Notes: generated by a model from the letters alone, not told the origin. Positions 56,355 to 64,000 are shown, numbered from the stretch's first letter. The stretch is DNA of 64,000 nucleotides from Sphingomonas sp. FARSPH (GCF_003355005.1 NZ_CP029985.1:2037001-2101000), one strand, 5' to 3'. Program-made: numbers and translations.

Positions 56355-57272
56355 TCAGCGCAGAAAGGCGTCGACCGCTTGCGCGAACGCTTCCGGCTGG
56401 TCGAGCATGACGAAATGCGCCGCATCGCCGATCTCGACCACGGTCAGCTTCGGCGTACCCTTGTACGCATCGCGATACAGCGCATCGACGCTCGCCTGCG
56501 GCACGGTGGCGTTATAGGGGACGATCAACGTCACCGGCGCGGCGATCCGGGGCAGGTCGGCGGAAACGTCGGTCGTCAGATCCTCGTACATCGCCTGCGC
56601 AGCGACACGCGTGTCGGCCTTCGCCACCCAGGCCTGCACCGCAGCGCGCGACGCGGGCTTGATCGCCATCGATGCGGCGAGCGCCGCACCGGTGGCGGGG
56701 TCGGCGGGCTTGCCATATTGCGCGCGCATCATGTCGCGCATCGCCTGCGCGCGCGGGGTGATCGCGGCGACCGTCATCTGCGGCCCGAACAGCCGGCCGT
56801 AAAACGGCAGCGAATCGACGATCATCACGCGCCCGACATCGCCCGGGTGCGCCAGCGCGATCTTCATCGCGAGGAGGCCGCCCATCGAATGGCCGACGAG
56901 CGCGACCTTCGCCAGCTTTTCGCGCGCCAGATAGCCGTCGAGGTCGGCGACGACGCCGTCGAGAATGCCGGGCGACAGGTTCGCGCCCGCATCGTCGCCG
57001 GCGAATCCGTTGACCTGCACGACGATGACGCGGTGATGCGGCGCCAGCTGCGCGACCGTCGCATCCCACACCGCGGCGGGCGACGACAGGCCGGGGATCA
57101 GCACCACCGGGCTGCCCGTCCCGACCGAGCGGATCGCGATATGCGGCAGCCGCACGTCGCGCGCCGCGGGGGCAGAGGCCGGGGCCGCCTGCGCTTGGCC
57201 ATGATGGGGCGCAAGGACGATGCCGAGCGTGACGAGCGAGGCGGCGATACGCAGGGGGAGATGACGGATCAT
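56355..57272 (-). CDS. Secreted alpha/beta hydrolase
   Basis: 305 residues from an ATG that overlaps the stop of the XRE gene (ATGA), with AAGGAG upstream. Signal peptide to about residue 28 (APHHGQAQA). Catalytic Ser in LVGHSMGGLL, acid near the IVPYNA turn and His in GDAAHFVML. The cap region is helical. It resembles epoxide hydrolase/haloalkane dehalogenase-like hydrolases; the substrate is unknown. Last gene of a three-gene operon with a small membrane protein and an XRE regulator. Confidence 0.82.
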   Translation of the reverse strand: MIRHLPLRIAASLVTLGIVLAPHHGQAQAAPASAPAARDVRLPHIAIRSVGTGSPVVLIPGLSSPAAVWDATVAQLAPHHRVIVVQVNGFAGDDAGANLSPGILDGVVADLDGYLAREKLAKVALVGHSMGGLLAMKIALAHPGDVGRVMIVDSLPFYGRLFGPQMTVAAITPRAQAMRDMMRAQYGKPADPATGAALAASMAIKPASRAAVQAWVAKADTRVAAQAMYEDLTTDVSADLPRIAAPVTLIVPYNATVPQASVDALYRDAYKGTPKLTVVEIGDAAHFVMLDQPEAFAQAVDAFLR

Positions 57273-57478
57273 GAAGCTTGCTCCTTGGAAGGACTGACGA
57301 ACACGTCTTCGATGGCAAGGCCGAACAGCTCGGCGATCTTGAAGGCGAGGGGAAGCGACGGGTCGTAGCGGCCCGTCTCGATCGCGTTGACGCTCTGCCG
57401 GCTGACCTCCAGCCGATCGCCCAGGTCCTGTTGCGACCACCCCCGCTCGGCGCGCAGCACGCGCAGGCGGTTGTTCAT
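57269..57478 (-). CDS. XRE-family helix-turn-helix regulator
   Basis: 69 residues. QQDLGDRLEVSRQSVNAIETGRYDP is a classic XRE helix-turn-helix; the protein is almost only the DNA-binding domain, like YozG. The ATG overlaps the upstream membrane gene stop and its own stop overlaps the hydrolase start, both by four bases. It is probably the regulator of its own operon. Confidence 0.9.
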   Translation of the reverse strand: MNNRLRVLRAERGWSQQDLGDRLEVSRQSVNAIETGRYDPSLPLAFKIAELFGLAIEDVFVSPSKEQAS

Positions 57479-57879
57479 GCGGCCCTCCGTTCGAGCACCG
57501 CGTTGAGACAGGCGCCGACGCCAAGGCCGCCGAACCAGACGATCGGCCAGGCATAAGCGACGAGGTGCGGCACGAGTTCGAAGTTCTCGAGGAACCCCCA
57601 GAAGGTCGCCGCGGTCATCGCGACGCCGCTCGCGACGATCACCTGCCGCGCCATCAGCATGCGCAGATATTCGTCGCGCTCCTCGGCGAAATACACGCCG
57701 ATGACCGCGAAGAAGCCCGACACCGGCAGCGCGGGCGCGACCCCCAGCAGATAGGCGAGCGGGCCGGTCGCCATGTGCCGCACGAACAGCCAGCACACCG
57801 GCAACAGGATGGCGGCATAGACGACGGAAAGGATGATGATGCGCCGGTTGTAGCGGCGTTGGGCGGGAGAACAGGCCAT
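57475..57879 (-). CDS. Small membrane protein
   Basis: 134 residues with four predicted membrane segments (about 13-33, 42-62, 77-97, 103-122). The EERDEYLRMLMARQVIVASG loop between the second and third resembles the DUF2178-like partners of small XRE regulators. GGAGG precedes the ATG. First gene of the operon with the XRE regulator and hydrolase. Function unknown. Confidence 0.8.
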   Translation of the reverse strand: MACSPAQRRYNRRIIILSVVYAAILLPVCWLFVRHMATGPLAYLLGVAPALPVSGFFAVIGVYFAEERDEYLRMLMARQVIVASGVAMTAATFWGFLENFELVPHLVAYAWPIVWFGGLGVGACLNAVLERRAA

Positions 57880-57911
57880 GTTCGAAGAACCTCCGATTCG
57901 ATGTGAAGGAG

Positions 57912-57954
57912 GCTTTACATGGAAAGTTCGCTTTACGTCAAGTGAGCTTTACGT
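57912..57954. promoter_or_regulatory. Three GTAAAGC direct repeats in the promoter of the XRE operon
   Basis: On the minus strand ACGTAAAGC, ACGTAAAGC and ATGTAAAGC occur at 57946-57954, 57930-57938 and 57912-57920, spaced 16 and 18 bases apart. A TTGACG (57936-57941) and TGTAAA 16 bases further form a plausible -35/-10 pair for the operon. The repeats overlap it, as expected for an autoregulator. The outermost repeat runs into the end of the Mpl-like gene. Confidence 0.5.
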
Positions 57955-59451
57955 TTTGGCGTGCAGCCTTTCCACCATGTCGCGCGCCAGCACGCCGAGC
58001 GTATCGTCGCGCGCGCCCATCACGACGATACGGTCGCCGGGTCGCGCGGCCGCGATCAGCATCGCGGCCGCGGCGGCGCGGTCGGGGACGTGGCGCGCGT
58101 CGCGGCCGCGGGCGGTGAGGTCGGCGACGATGTCCGCGCTCGTCACCTCGCGCGCGACGGTGCCGCCGAAATAGACGGGGTCGGGCAGGACCAGCATATC
58201 CTCCGCCGCCATGCGTGCGGCGAGGCTGTCGACCAGCTCGGCGCGCATCACCTTCAGCGGGCCATAGCCGTGCGGCTGGAACAGCAGCAGCAGCCGGCCG
58301 GGAAAGGCGTGCAGCGTGTCGAGCGTCGCGCCGATCTTGTCGGGGTTGTGCCCGAAATCGTCGATCACGGTGACGCCGTGCGCCTCGCCGACCTTCTCGA
58401 ACCGGCGCTTGAGGCCCGTGAATCCCTCGATCGCGCGCGCTGCTTCGTCCAGCGGCACGCCCGCCGCTACCGCTGCCCCGATTGCGGCGAGCGCGTTGGC
58501 GACGTTGTGCCGCCCGGGCACCACGAGCCGCACGCGCATCCGGTCGACACCCTCAGCCTTCCGCGCCTCCGGGGCTCCCTCCCTCTCCCGGCGGGAGAGG
58601 GAAGAGGATGCGAAGCGTCCGAAGGGTGAGGGTGATCGGACGACGAGGTCGAATCCGATCGCGAACGGCTCCGGCGTCAGCGCTTCCGCGACCAGATCGG
58701 CCTCGCCCTCCACCGCGAAGGTCAGCGTCCGGTCCATCCCCGCGACGAGCGCCGCCGTTTCCGCATCGCCGACGTTGGCGACGACGCAGCGCGCCTTGCC
58801 CGCGAAATCGCCGAACAGCTGGCGCAACTCGTCCAGCGCCTTGTGGTCGAGGCTGACGTTGTTGAGCACCGCGATGTCGGGGCGGTACAATGCGATCGAC
58901 CCGTCGCTTTCGTCGACCTCGCTGACGAAGGCGGTCCCGGCCCCCACCAGCGCGCTGGCGAAGGGCGCGTCGGCATGCGCGAAATTGGTCATCACCGCGC
59001 CGTTCATCACCGTCGGATCGCGGCCTGTGGCGTGGAAGATCCAGCCGATCATGCCCGTGACGGTCGACTTGCCGCTCGTCCCCGCGACGCCGATCCGCGT
59101 CCCGCTCTGGTTGAACAGGTCGCTGAGCAATTGCGCGCGGCTTTTGCGCGGGCAGCCCAGCCGGTTCGCCGCGACGATGTCCGCGACATCGTCCTCGACC
59201 GCGGTGGAGGCGACGACGATCTGCTCGCGCGAGACGATGCCGCTGCCGTCCTGCGGATGCAGGCGGATGCCCAAAGCCTCCAGCGCGGCGAATTTCGCGG
59301 GCACGCGCCCCTGGTCCAGCCCCCGGTCGGAGCCCTCGACGGCCGCGCCGCGCCCCGCCAGGATCATCGCCAGCGGCATCATCCCCGATCCGCCGATCCC
59401 CACCAGGAAGAAACGCCGCCCGTCCAGCGGGCCGTTGTTGCTGTTCGTCAT
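57949..59451 (-). CDS. Mur ligase of the Mpl/MurC group with an inserted repeat
   Basis: 500 residues. N-terminal dinucleotide-fold domain FLVGIGGSGMMPLA, central ATPase domain and C-terminal domain with HNPDKIGATLD. The P-loop reads GTSGKST (124-130) instead of the usual GTHGKTT. It joins a peptide to UDP-MurNAc; whether the substrate is alanine (MurC) or the recycled tripeptide (Mpl) is not settled, but the divergent LD-carboxypeptidase favours Mpl. Residues about 272-303 are an extra Ser/Arg/Glu-rich stretch that interrupts the normal FDLVV-to-RVRLVVPGRHNVANA sequence and coincides with a palindromic repeat. Without it the protein would be close to family length. Confidence 0.82.
   Translation of the reverse strand: MTNSNNGPLDGRRFFLVGIGGSGMMPLAMILAGRGAAVEGSDRGLDQGRVPAKFAALEALGIRLHPQDGSGIVSREQIVVASTAVEDDVADIVAANRLGCPRKSRAQLLSDLFNQSGTRIGVAGTSGKSTVTGMIGWIFHATGRDPTVMNGAVMTNFAHADAPFASALVGAGTAFVSEVDESDGSIALYRPDIAVLNNVSLDHKALDELRQLFGDFAGKARCVVANVGDAETAALVAGMDRTLTFAVEGEADLVAEALTPEPFAIGFDLVVRSPSPFGRFASSSLSRREREGAPEARKAEGVDRMRVRLVVPGRHNVANALAAIGAAVAAGVPLDEAARAIEGFTGLKRRFEKVGEAHGVTVIDDFGHNPDKIGATLDTLHAFPGRLLLLFQPHGYGPLKVMRAELVDSLAARMAAEDMLVLPDPVYFGGTVAREVTSADIVADLTARGRDARHVPDRAAAAAMLIAAARPGDRIVVMGARDDTLGVLARDMVERLHAKT
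58553..58636. repeat. Palindromic repeat inserted in frame in the Mur ligase gene
   Basis: The outer arms are CCCTCAGCCTTCCGCG and the complementary CGGACGCTTCGCATCC-type part; the ends CCCTCA and TGAGGG pair and the centre is CTCTCCCGGCGGGAGAG. Its reverse strand starts CCCTCACCCTTCG and contains GGGAGAGGGAGGGAG like the copy at 742-834. It has no stop in the reading frame. Confidence 0.75.
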
Positions 59452-59518
59452 CCCGCCGCGCTATCCGGGCGACCGGACCGGGGCAAGGCCGCCCCGACGA
59501 ACGGGGGCAGACGAAGAC

Positions 59519-60334
59519 ATGCGGATCGGCGTAGTGGCCCCGGCCAGCATCGGCAACCAGGAGGCGGAAGCGCCCTTCCTCGCCTTCGCGGCGCTCGCCT
59601 ATCCGGAGGTCGACCTCGTCGTCCATCCGCAATGCTGGGAACGCGACGGTCATTTCGCGGGCTCCGACGCGCGGCGGGCGGACGCCTTCCTCGAATTCGC
59701 CAACGACCCCGGTTTCGACGCGATCTGGTTCCTGCGCGGCGGCTATGGCTCGAACCGCATCCTGCCGCTGGTCATGCCGCAGCTGGGGCCGGCGGCGCGG
59801 CACAAGAGCTACCTCGGCTATTCCGACATGGGGTTCCTGCTCGGCGCGCTCTATGCGCGGCGGATCGGGCGGCCGGTGCATGGCCCGATGGCGAGCGACA
59901 TCCGGCGCCAGCACGGCGACCAGACGATCGCCCGCTCGCTCGGCTGGCTCGCGCGCGGCGACCGCCAGGGACTGGAGCCGGGGCTCGACGGCCGCCCCGC
60001 CGCGGCGTTCAACCTGTCGATCCTGGGCGCGCTGATCGGCACGCCGTGGCTGCCCGACCTCACCGACCACGTGCTGCTGATCGAGGAGGTGTCGGAACCG
60101 ATGTACAATATCGACCGGCTGCTGTTCCACATGGGCCATGCGACGCAGCTGAAGGGGCTGGCCGGCGTGCGCCTGGGGTCCGTCACCGCAGTCACGCCCA
60201 ACGAGCCCGAATGGAACGAGCCGATCGAGGCGATGGTGCAGCGCTGGTGCGGCGACCTCGGCGTTCCCTACCTCGGTCGCGCCGACATCGGCCACACGCA
60301 GAGCAACCGCATCGTTCCGTTCGGCATCGCCTAA
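59519..60334 (+). CDS. LD-carboxypeptidase (LdcA family)
   Basis: 271 residues. Family S66 with the catalytic Ser in YLGYSDMGFLL, Glu in LLIEEVSEPMYN and His in ADIGHTQSNRIVPFG. No signal peptide, so cytoplasmic. It removes the terminal D-alanine from recycled tetrapeptides and yields the tripeptide used by Mpl, whose gene diverges 67 bases away. Followed by a cluster of hairpins. Confidence 0.9.
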   Translation: MRIGVVAPASIGNQEAEAPFLAFAALAYPEVDLVVHPQCWERDGHFAGSDARRADAFLEFANDPGFDAIWFLRGGYGSNRILPLVMPQLGPAARHKSYLGYSDMGFLLGALYARRIGRPVHGPMASDIRRQHGDQTIARSLGWLARGDRQGLEPGLDGRPAAAFNLSILGALIGTPWLPDLTDHVLLIEEVSEPMYNIDRLLFHMGHATQLKGLAGVRLGSVTAVTPNEPEWNEPIEAMVQRWCGDLGVPYLGRADIGHTQSNRIVPFGIA

Positions 60335-60340
60335 CTCATT

Positions 60341-60480
60341 CCTCCCCTGCCTTGCAGGGGAGGGGGGGCCGCTCGCGAAGCGAGTGGTGGAGGGGCAGCC
60401 CCAAGCGCGTCGCCCTGTTTGGCTGCCCCTCCACCACCAGCCTGTCGGCTGGTGGTCCCCCTCCCCGCGGCGCGGGGAGG
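60341..60480. repeat. Cluster of five hairpins between ldcA and thrS
   Basis: In order: CCTCCCCTGC/GCAGGGGAGG, CTCGC/GCGAG, GGTGGAGGGGCAGCC with GGCTGCCCCTCCACC, ACCACCAGCC/GGCTGGTGGT, and CCTCCCCGC/GCGGGGAGG. The outermost arms are related to those of the repeat at 25859-25961. It starts seven bases after the ldcA stop and could end its transcript. Confidence 0.8.
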
Positions 60481-60557
60481 ACTTCGCCGGGTGACTTGCC
60501 TATATACCCCGCACCGCTTTATTCGCGGCCCTTCCACCCAAAGACCGAAAGTCCATC

Positions 60558-62564
60558 ATGTCCGCCCACCCGGCCGAGTTGTTCCGCATCACGCTGCCCG
60601 ACGGTTCCGTCCGCGAGGTTGCGCCGGGGACTACGCCCGCGGACGTGGCCGCCGCGATCGGGCCGGGGCTCGCCAAGGCCGCGATCGCCGCGCGGATCGA
60701 TGGCCAGGTACGCGACCTCAATCGGCCGTTCGAGGGTGATACCGACCTCGCGCTCGTTACCTTCAAGGACGAGGCGGACGCGCTCGAACTCGTCCGCCAC
60801 GACCTCGCGCACGTCATGGCGGAGGCGGTGCAGACGCTGTTCCCGGGCACGCAGATCACCTTCGGCCCCGCGACCGACGACGGATTCTATTACGACTTCG
60901 CGCCGAAAGACCGGCCCTTCACCGAAGACGATCTGCCCGCGATCGAGGCGGAAATGCGCCGCATCATCGCGAGGAACGAGCCGTTCACGCGCGAAGTGTG
61001 GAGCCGCGAACAGCTGATCGACACCTGGAAGAAGCAGGGCGAGACGTTCAAGGCCGAATGGGCCGCCGAATTGCCCGAGGGCGAGGAACTGACCATCTAT
61101 CGCCAGGGCGCGTGGCTCGACATGTGCCGCGGGCCGCACATGCCGACGACGGGGCGGATCGACCCGGCGGCGTTCAAGCTGACGCGCGTGTCGGGCGCCT
61201 ATTGGCGCGGCGACCAGAAGAACGCGATGCTCAGCCGCATCTATGGCACCGGCTGGCTGAGCAAGAAGCAGCTCGACGCGCATCTCTTCCGCCTGGAAGA
61301 GGCAGCGAAGCGCGATCATCGCAAGATCGGCGCGGAGATGGACCTGTTCCACCTCCAGTCGGAAGCGCAGGGCTCGGTCTTCTGGCACCCCAAGGGCTAT
61401 GTCCTGTGGCGCCAGCTCGAAGCGTATATGCGCCGCCGGCTCGATGCCGCCGACTATGCGGAGGTGAAGACGCCGCAGCTCATGGACGCGCGCCAGTGGG
61501 AGCAATCGGGCCACTGGGGCAAGTATCGCGAGAATATGTTCGTCGTGCCGGACGAGATCCCGAACACCGAGGAAGAGGGGCCGGTGCTGTCGGGCGAAGG
61601 CGACCTGATGGCGCTCAAACCCATGAACTGCCCGGCGCACGTGCTGATCTTCAAGCAGGGGATCAAGAGCTACCGCGACCTGCCGATCCGCATGGCCGAA
61701 TTCGGCTGCTGCCACCGCAACGAGCCGCATGGCGCGCTGCACGGCATCATGCGCGTCCGCCAGTTCACGCAGGACGACGCGCACATCTTCGTCCGCGAGG
61801 ACCAATTGGTCGAGGAGGTGCGCAAATTCTGCGAGCTGCTCGACAGCGTCTATCGCGACCTCGGGTTCGAGGATTATGCGGTGAAGCTCGCGCTGCGCCC
61901 CGAAAAGCGGTTCGGCGACGATGCGATGTGGGACAAATCCGAACAGGAGCTGCGCGACGCGGTGCAGGCGTCGGGCCTGCCCGATGCGATCAAGGCGAAG
62001 TTCGAGGAACTGCCGGGCGAGGGCGCCTTCTACGCGCCGAAACTCGAATTCCACCTGACCGACGCGATCGGCCGCACCTGGCAGGTCGGCACGATCCAGT
62101 CGGACCGCGTGCTTCCAGACCGGCTCGACGCGAGCTACGTCGGCGAGGACGGCAACCGCCATCGCCCGGTGATGCTGCACCGCGCGATCCTGGGGACGTT
62201 CGAACGCTTCATCGGCATCCTGATCGAACACCACGCCGGTCGCTTCCCGCTGTGGCTCAGCCCCGTGCAGGCGGTGGTGGCGACGATCGTCTCCGACGCC
62301 GACGATTATGCCGTTGCGGCGGCGGCGAAGCTGCGGGCGGCCGGCATCCGCGTCGAAACCGACCTGCGCAACGAAAAGATCAACTACAAGGTGCGCGAAC
62401 ATTCGGTCGCCAAGGTCCCCGTGCTGCTCGTCGTCGGCAAGCGCGAGGCGGAGGAGGGCAAGGTCGCCATCCGCCGCCTGGGCAGCCAGGCGCAGCAGAT
62501 CGTGACGCTCGACGCGGCGATCGCTATGCTGCGCGACGAGTCGTTGCCGCCCGACCTTCGCTGA
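60558..62564 (+). CDS. thrS: Threonyl-tRNA synthetase
   Basis: 668 residues, full length. TGS domain (about 5-65), second additional domain with the editing motif HDLAHVMAE and the CRGPH loop, class II catalytic core with zinc ligands (Cys in MNCPAH, His residues in NEPHGALHG), the motif 2 Arg in HRNEPHG, and anticodon-binding domain (KVPVLLVVGKREAEEG). It charges tRNA-Thr. infC follows, the same order as in E. coli. Confidence 0.97.
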   Translation: MSAHPAELFRITLPDGSVREVAPGTTPADVAAAIGPGLAKAAIAARIDGQVRDLNRPFEGDTDLALVTFKDEADALELVRHDLAHVMAEAVQTLFPGTQITFGPATDDGFYYDFAPKDRPFTEDDLPAIEAEMRRIIARNEPFTREVWSREQLIDTWKKQGETFKAEWAAELPEGEELTIYRQGAWLDMCRGPHMPTTGRIDPAAFKLTRVSGAYWRGDQKNAMLSRIYGTGWLSKKQLDAHLFRLEEAAKRDHRKIGAEMDLFHLQSEAQGSVFWHPKGYVLWRQLEAYMRRRLDAADYAEVKTPQLMDARQWEQSGHWGKYRENMFVVPDEIPNTEEEGPVLSGEGDLMALKPMNCPAHVLIFKQGIKSYRDLPIRMAEFGCCHRNEPHGALHGIMRVRQFTQDDAHIFVREDQLVEEVRKFCELLDSVYRDLGFEDYAVKLALRPEKRFGDDAMWDKSEQELRDAVQASGLPDAIKAKFEELPGEGAFYAPKLEFHLTDAIGRTWQVGTIQSDRVLPDRLDASYVGEDGNRHRPVMLHRAILGTFERFIGILIEHHAGRFPLWLSPVQAVVATIVSDADDYAVAAAAKLRAAGIRVETDLRNEKINYKVREHSVAKVPVLLVVGKREAEEGKVAIRRLGSQAQQIVTLDAAIAMLRDESLPPDLR

Positions 62565-62581
62565 CGTCCTTCCAAAATCGT

Positions 62582-62613
62582 GGCGGTTGCCCTATATTGA
62601 AGGGGTAACCGCC
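62582..62613 (+). promoter_or_regulatory. Hairpin leader of infC
   Basis: GGCGGTTGCCCT (62582-62593) pairs with AGGGGTAACCGCC (62601-62613) around a short A+T-rich loop. It ends three bases before the ribosome site AGGAG (62616-62620). It could be a control hairpin or a weak thrS terminator. Confidence 0.45.
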
Positions 62614-62628
62614 ACAGGAGAAATACCC

Positions 62629-63174
62629 ATACGTCCTCCCATGATGCGCCGGCCGATGCAGGCGCCACCGATGAACGGCCCTCGGTTCAACGAGTGGATT
62701 CAAAGCCCCAAGGTTCGCGTGATCGACCATGAGGGCGAAAACCTCGGCGTGATGTACACGCGCGAGGCCATGGCCGCGGCACAGGAAGTCGGCCTCGACC
62801 TCGTCGAAGTGTCGCCAAACGCCGATCCGCCCGTCGCCAAGTTCCTCGACGTCGGCAAGTACAAGTACGAGGCGCAGAAGAAGGCGAACCTCGCCCGCAA
62901 GTCGCAGAAGACGCAGGAGATCAAGGAGATCAAGATGCGTCCGAACATCGACGACCACGATTACGACACGAAGATGAAGAAGGTCGTCGAGTTCATCGAG
63001 GAAGGCGACAAGGTCAAGGTGACGATGCGCTTCCGCGGTCGCGAGCTCAGCCACGGCCAGCTCGGCATGAACGTGCTCCAGCGCGTCGCCGAACAGGTCG
63101 CCGAGGTCGCCAAGGTCGAAGCCTATCCGCGCATGGAAGGCCGCCAGATGCTGATGGTCCTCGCACCCAAGTAA
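62629..63174 (+). CDS. infC: Translation initiation factor IF-3, probable ATA start
   Basis: 181 residues if translation starts at the ATA at 62629. That codon is eight bases after AGGAG (62616-62620), whereas the first ATG (62641) is 20 bases away; infC is known for AUU, AUC or AUA starts that let IF-3 control its own synthesis. N-domain NGPRFNEWIQSPKVRVID, linker-region NIDDHDYDTK and C-domain KVTMRFRGREL are all present. IF-3 blocks the 50S subunit and proofreads the start codon. The ribosomal proteins L35/L20 genes are not seen downstream. Confidence 0.9.
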   Translation: MRPPMMRRPMQAPPMNGPRFNEWIQSPKVRVIDHEGENLGVMYTREAMAAAQEVGLDLVEVSPNADPPVAKFLDVGKYKYEAQKKANLARKSQKTQEIKEIKMRPNIDDHDYDTKMKKVVEFIEEGDKVKVTMRFRGRELSHGQLGMNVLQRVAEQVAEVAKVEAYPRMEGRQMLMVLAPK

Positions 63175-63194
63175 AACGCGCCGAAGTAACCCTT

Positions 63195-63222
63195 CGCCCC
63201 TTCCCGTAATCGGGGAGGGGCG
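63195..63222 (+). terminator. Terminator of infC
   Basis: CGCCCCTTCCCG pairs with CGGGGAGGGGCG around TAAT, 20 bases after the infC stop. Only a short T-run follows. Confidence 0.75.
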
Positions 63223-63602
63223 CCGCTTTCGCGGTGCGCTTGCCCGCGTGCGTCCCGCCACTTTTTCTGTCGCTGTTGCCGCCATGGCGCGAGCAAGGGC
63301 GCCTTGCGTGCGCAACGGATGACGGCGCTCTCTGTCCGTCGCTCCCTGTCCGTCGCTGGTCACGCCGATCGTCTGTCGCACCAGCGATCCGGCACCGCTC
63401 CTGCCTCTTTTTGGCGTAACTTTCGAACAATGGGTTCGCAATCCGGACATAGAGTGTTGCGGTTTGGCGACACCGACTTTGAAAATCGGGTTTGGTCGAT
63501 GACGGCAATGTGAAAAAGGTGGACGCGCCGTGCGTCCTCGCCCTAGCCTTTGTCGCAACCCGGATATCCAAAAACATACCGGGGCAATAGGAGAGGATGC
63601 CC
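63223..63602. other. 380-base gene-free region upstream of the TonB receptor
   Basis: No supportable gene in either strand. The last 200 bases are richer in A+T than the surroundings and presumably hold the receptor promoter; a GGAG sits nine bases before the ATG at 63603. No clear Fur box is visible. Confidence 0.55.
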
Positions 63603-64000
63603 ATGCGCCTGACCGCGTATCTGCTTTCGGCCGCCACGATTGCGCTGGCCGCCCCGACCATCGTCGCAGCCCAGGACATGACGCCACCCGCCGACGCGCC
63701 CACGACGCAGGGGCAGGCACAGACCAGCACGACGGCGACCGCCAGTGCCTCGGTCGATTCGGGCGAGCTGCCGCCGGCCGGGCAGGAGCCGACCAACCTC
63801 GGCGATATCGTCATCACCGCGACCCGCCGCGCCGAGCGGCTGTCGAACGTGCCGATCGCGGTCAGCGCGGTCAGCGCGCAATCGCTGGAGAATTCGGGCG
63901 CGACCGACATCCGCCAGATGACGCAGCTGACGCCGTCGCTGCTCGTCTCGTCGACCGGGTCGGAAGCCAACGCCTCCGCGCGCATCCGCGGCATCGGCAC
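63603..64000 (+). CDS. TonB-dependent receptor, 5' part
   Basis: 133 residues to the window edge. Signal peptide to IVAAQ, a Thr/Ala-rich linker, then the TonB box DIVITATRR and the plug domain (RLSNVPIAVSAVS, IRQMTQLTPSLLVS). ATG at 63603 has GGAG nine bases upstream; an ATG six bases earlier is too close to it. The N-terminus without a regulatory (FecA-type) domain and the LTPSLLVS plug motif are typical of the many sphingomonad receptors. The substrate cannot be assigned from this part. Confidence 0.88.
   Translation, partial: MRLTAYLLSAATIALAAPTIVAAQDMTPPADAPTTQGQAQTSTTATASASVDSGELPPAGQEPTNLGDIVITATRRAERLSNVPIAVSAVSAQSLENSGATDIRQMTQLTPSLLVSSTGSEANASARIRGIG

Noticed and set aside
63223..63602. 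Small genes before the TonB receptor
   Set aside because: Short frames of 60-70 codons lack ribosome sites and recognisable sequence.

Overview
The window is high-GC DNA from an alphaproteobacterium, most likely Sphingomonas or a close sphingomonad. That placement is inferred from gene content: an alphaproteobacterial RNase E with an acidic insert in its S1 domain, an NDUFS4-like complex I accessory protein, an iron-sulfur (FeS-BCP) photolyase, a polyprenyl diphosphate synthase of the kind that makes the ubiquinone side chain, a TorF-type outer-membrane protein, a TonB-dependent receptor, and G+C-rich palindromic intergenic repeats. It looks like ordinary chromosome. I see no prophage, transposase, integrase, CRISPR array, rRNA or tRNA gene.

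Layout. 1-4.8 kb (minus strand): a DUF429 protein cut by the window edge, an ABC-2 exporter pair, a DsbA-like thioredoxin and a BepA-like M48 chaperone-protease. 5.2-14.2 kb: RNase E, then a plus-strand run of cell-wall amidase, PBP1A, release factor 2 and a small methyltransferase. 14.2-16.9 kb: a stand-alone RadC-type JAB protein, then thyA-folA and ribF. 16.9-20.6 kb: a GT4 glycosyltransferase with a large C-terminal extension next to a GH130 phosphorylase-family protein. 20.7-24.8 kb: queF divergent from the photolyase, then sseA-metC. 25-32 kb: TorF protein, the ileS-lspA-lipoprotein operon and an OPT transporter. 32.5-34.3 kb: homoserine dehydrogenase and ogt. 34.3-40.4 kb: a C4-dicarboxylate module (dctBD divergent from dctA plus a porin). 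40.5-46.9 kb: a soluble hybrid histidine kinase with a ParD-like N-terminus, two crotonase-fold acyl-CoA enzymes, a trypsin-like protease and a small secreted protein. 47-53.7 kb: tmk, chorismate mutase, polyprenyl synthase, a frameshifted OsmC gene, a His-rich CDF metal transporter, a YidB-like protein and HrpB. 53.7-64 kb: complex I accessory protein, M48 and DUF898 membrane genes, a small XRE-regulated operon, a muropeptide-recycling pair (Mpl-like ligase and LD-carboxypeptidase), thrS, infC and the start of a TonB receptor.

How the genes work together. Several neighbourhoods form functional units: thyA-folA (dTMP and folate turnover), lspA beside a lipoprotein that needs it, Mpl divergent from LD-carboxypeptidase (tripeptide release and reuse), dctA with an outer-membrane porin under a DctB/DctD pair, and GT4-GH130 (probably mannoside or other glycoside turnover). 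The most unusual items are the in-frame ParD-like/histidine kinase fusion, a DctD regulator lacking the GAFTGA segment needed for sigma-54 contact, a palindromic repeat inserted in frame in the Mpl-like gene, three GTAAAGC repeats upstream of the XRE operon, a probable ATA start in infC, and a one-base frameshift in OsmC.
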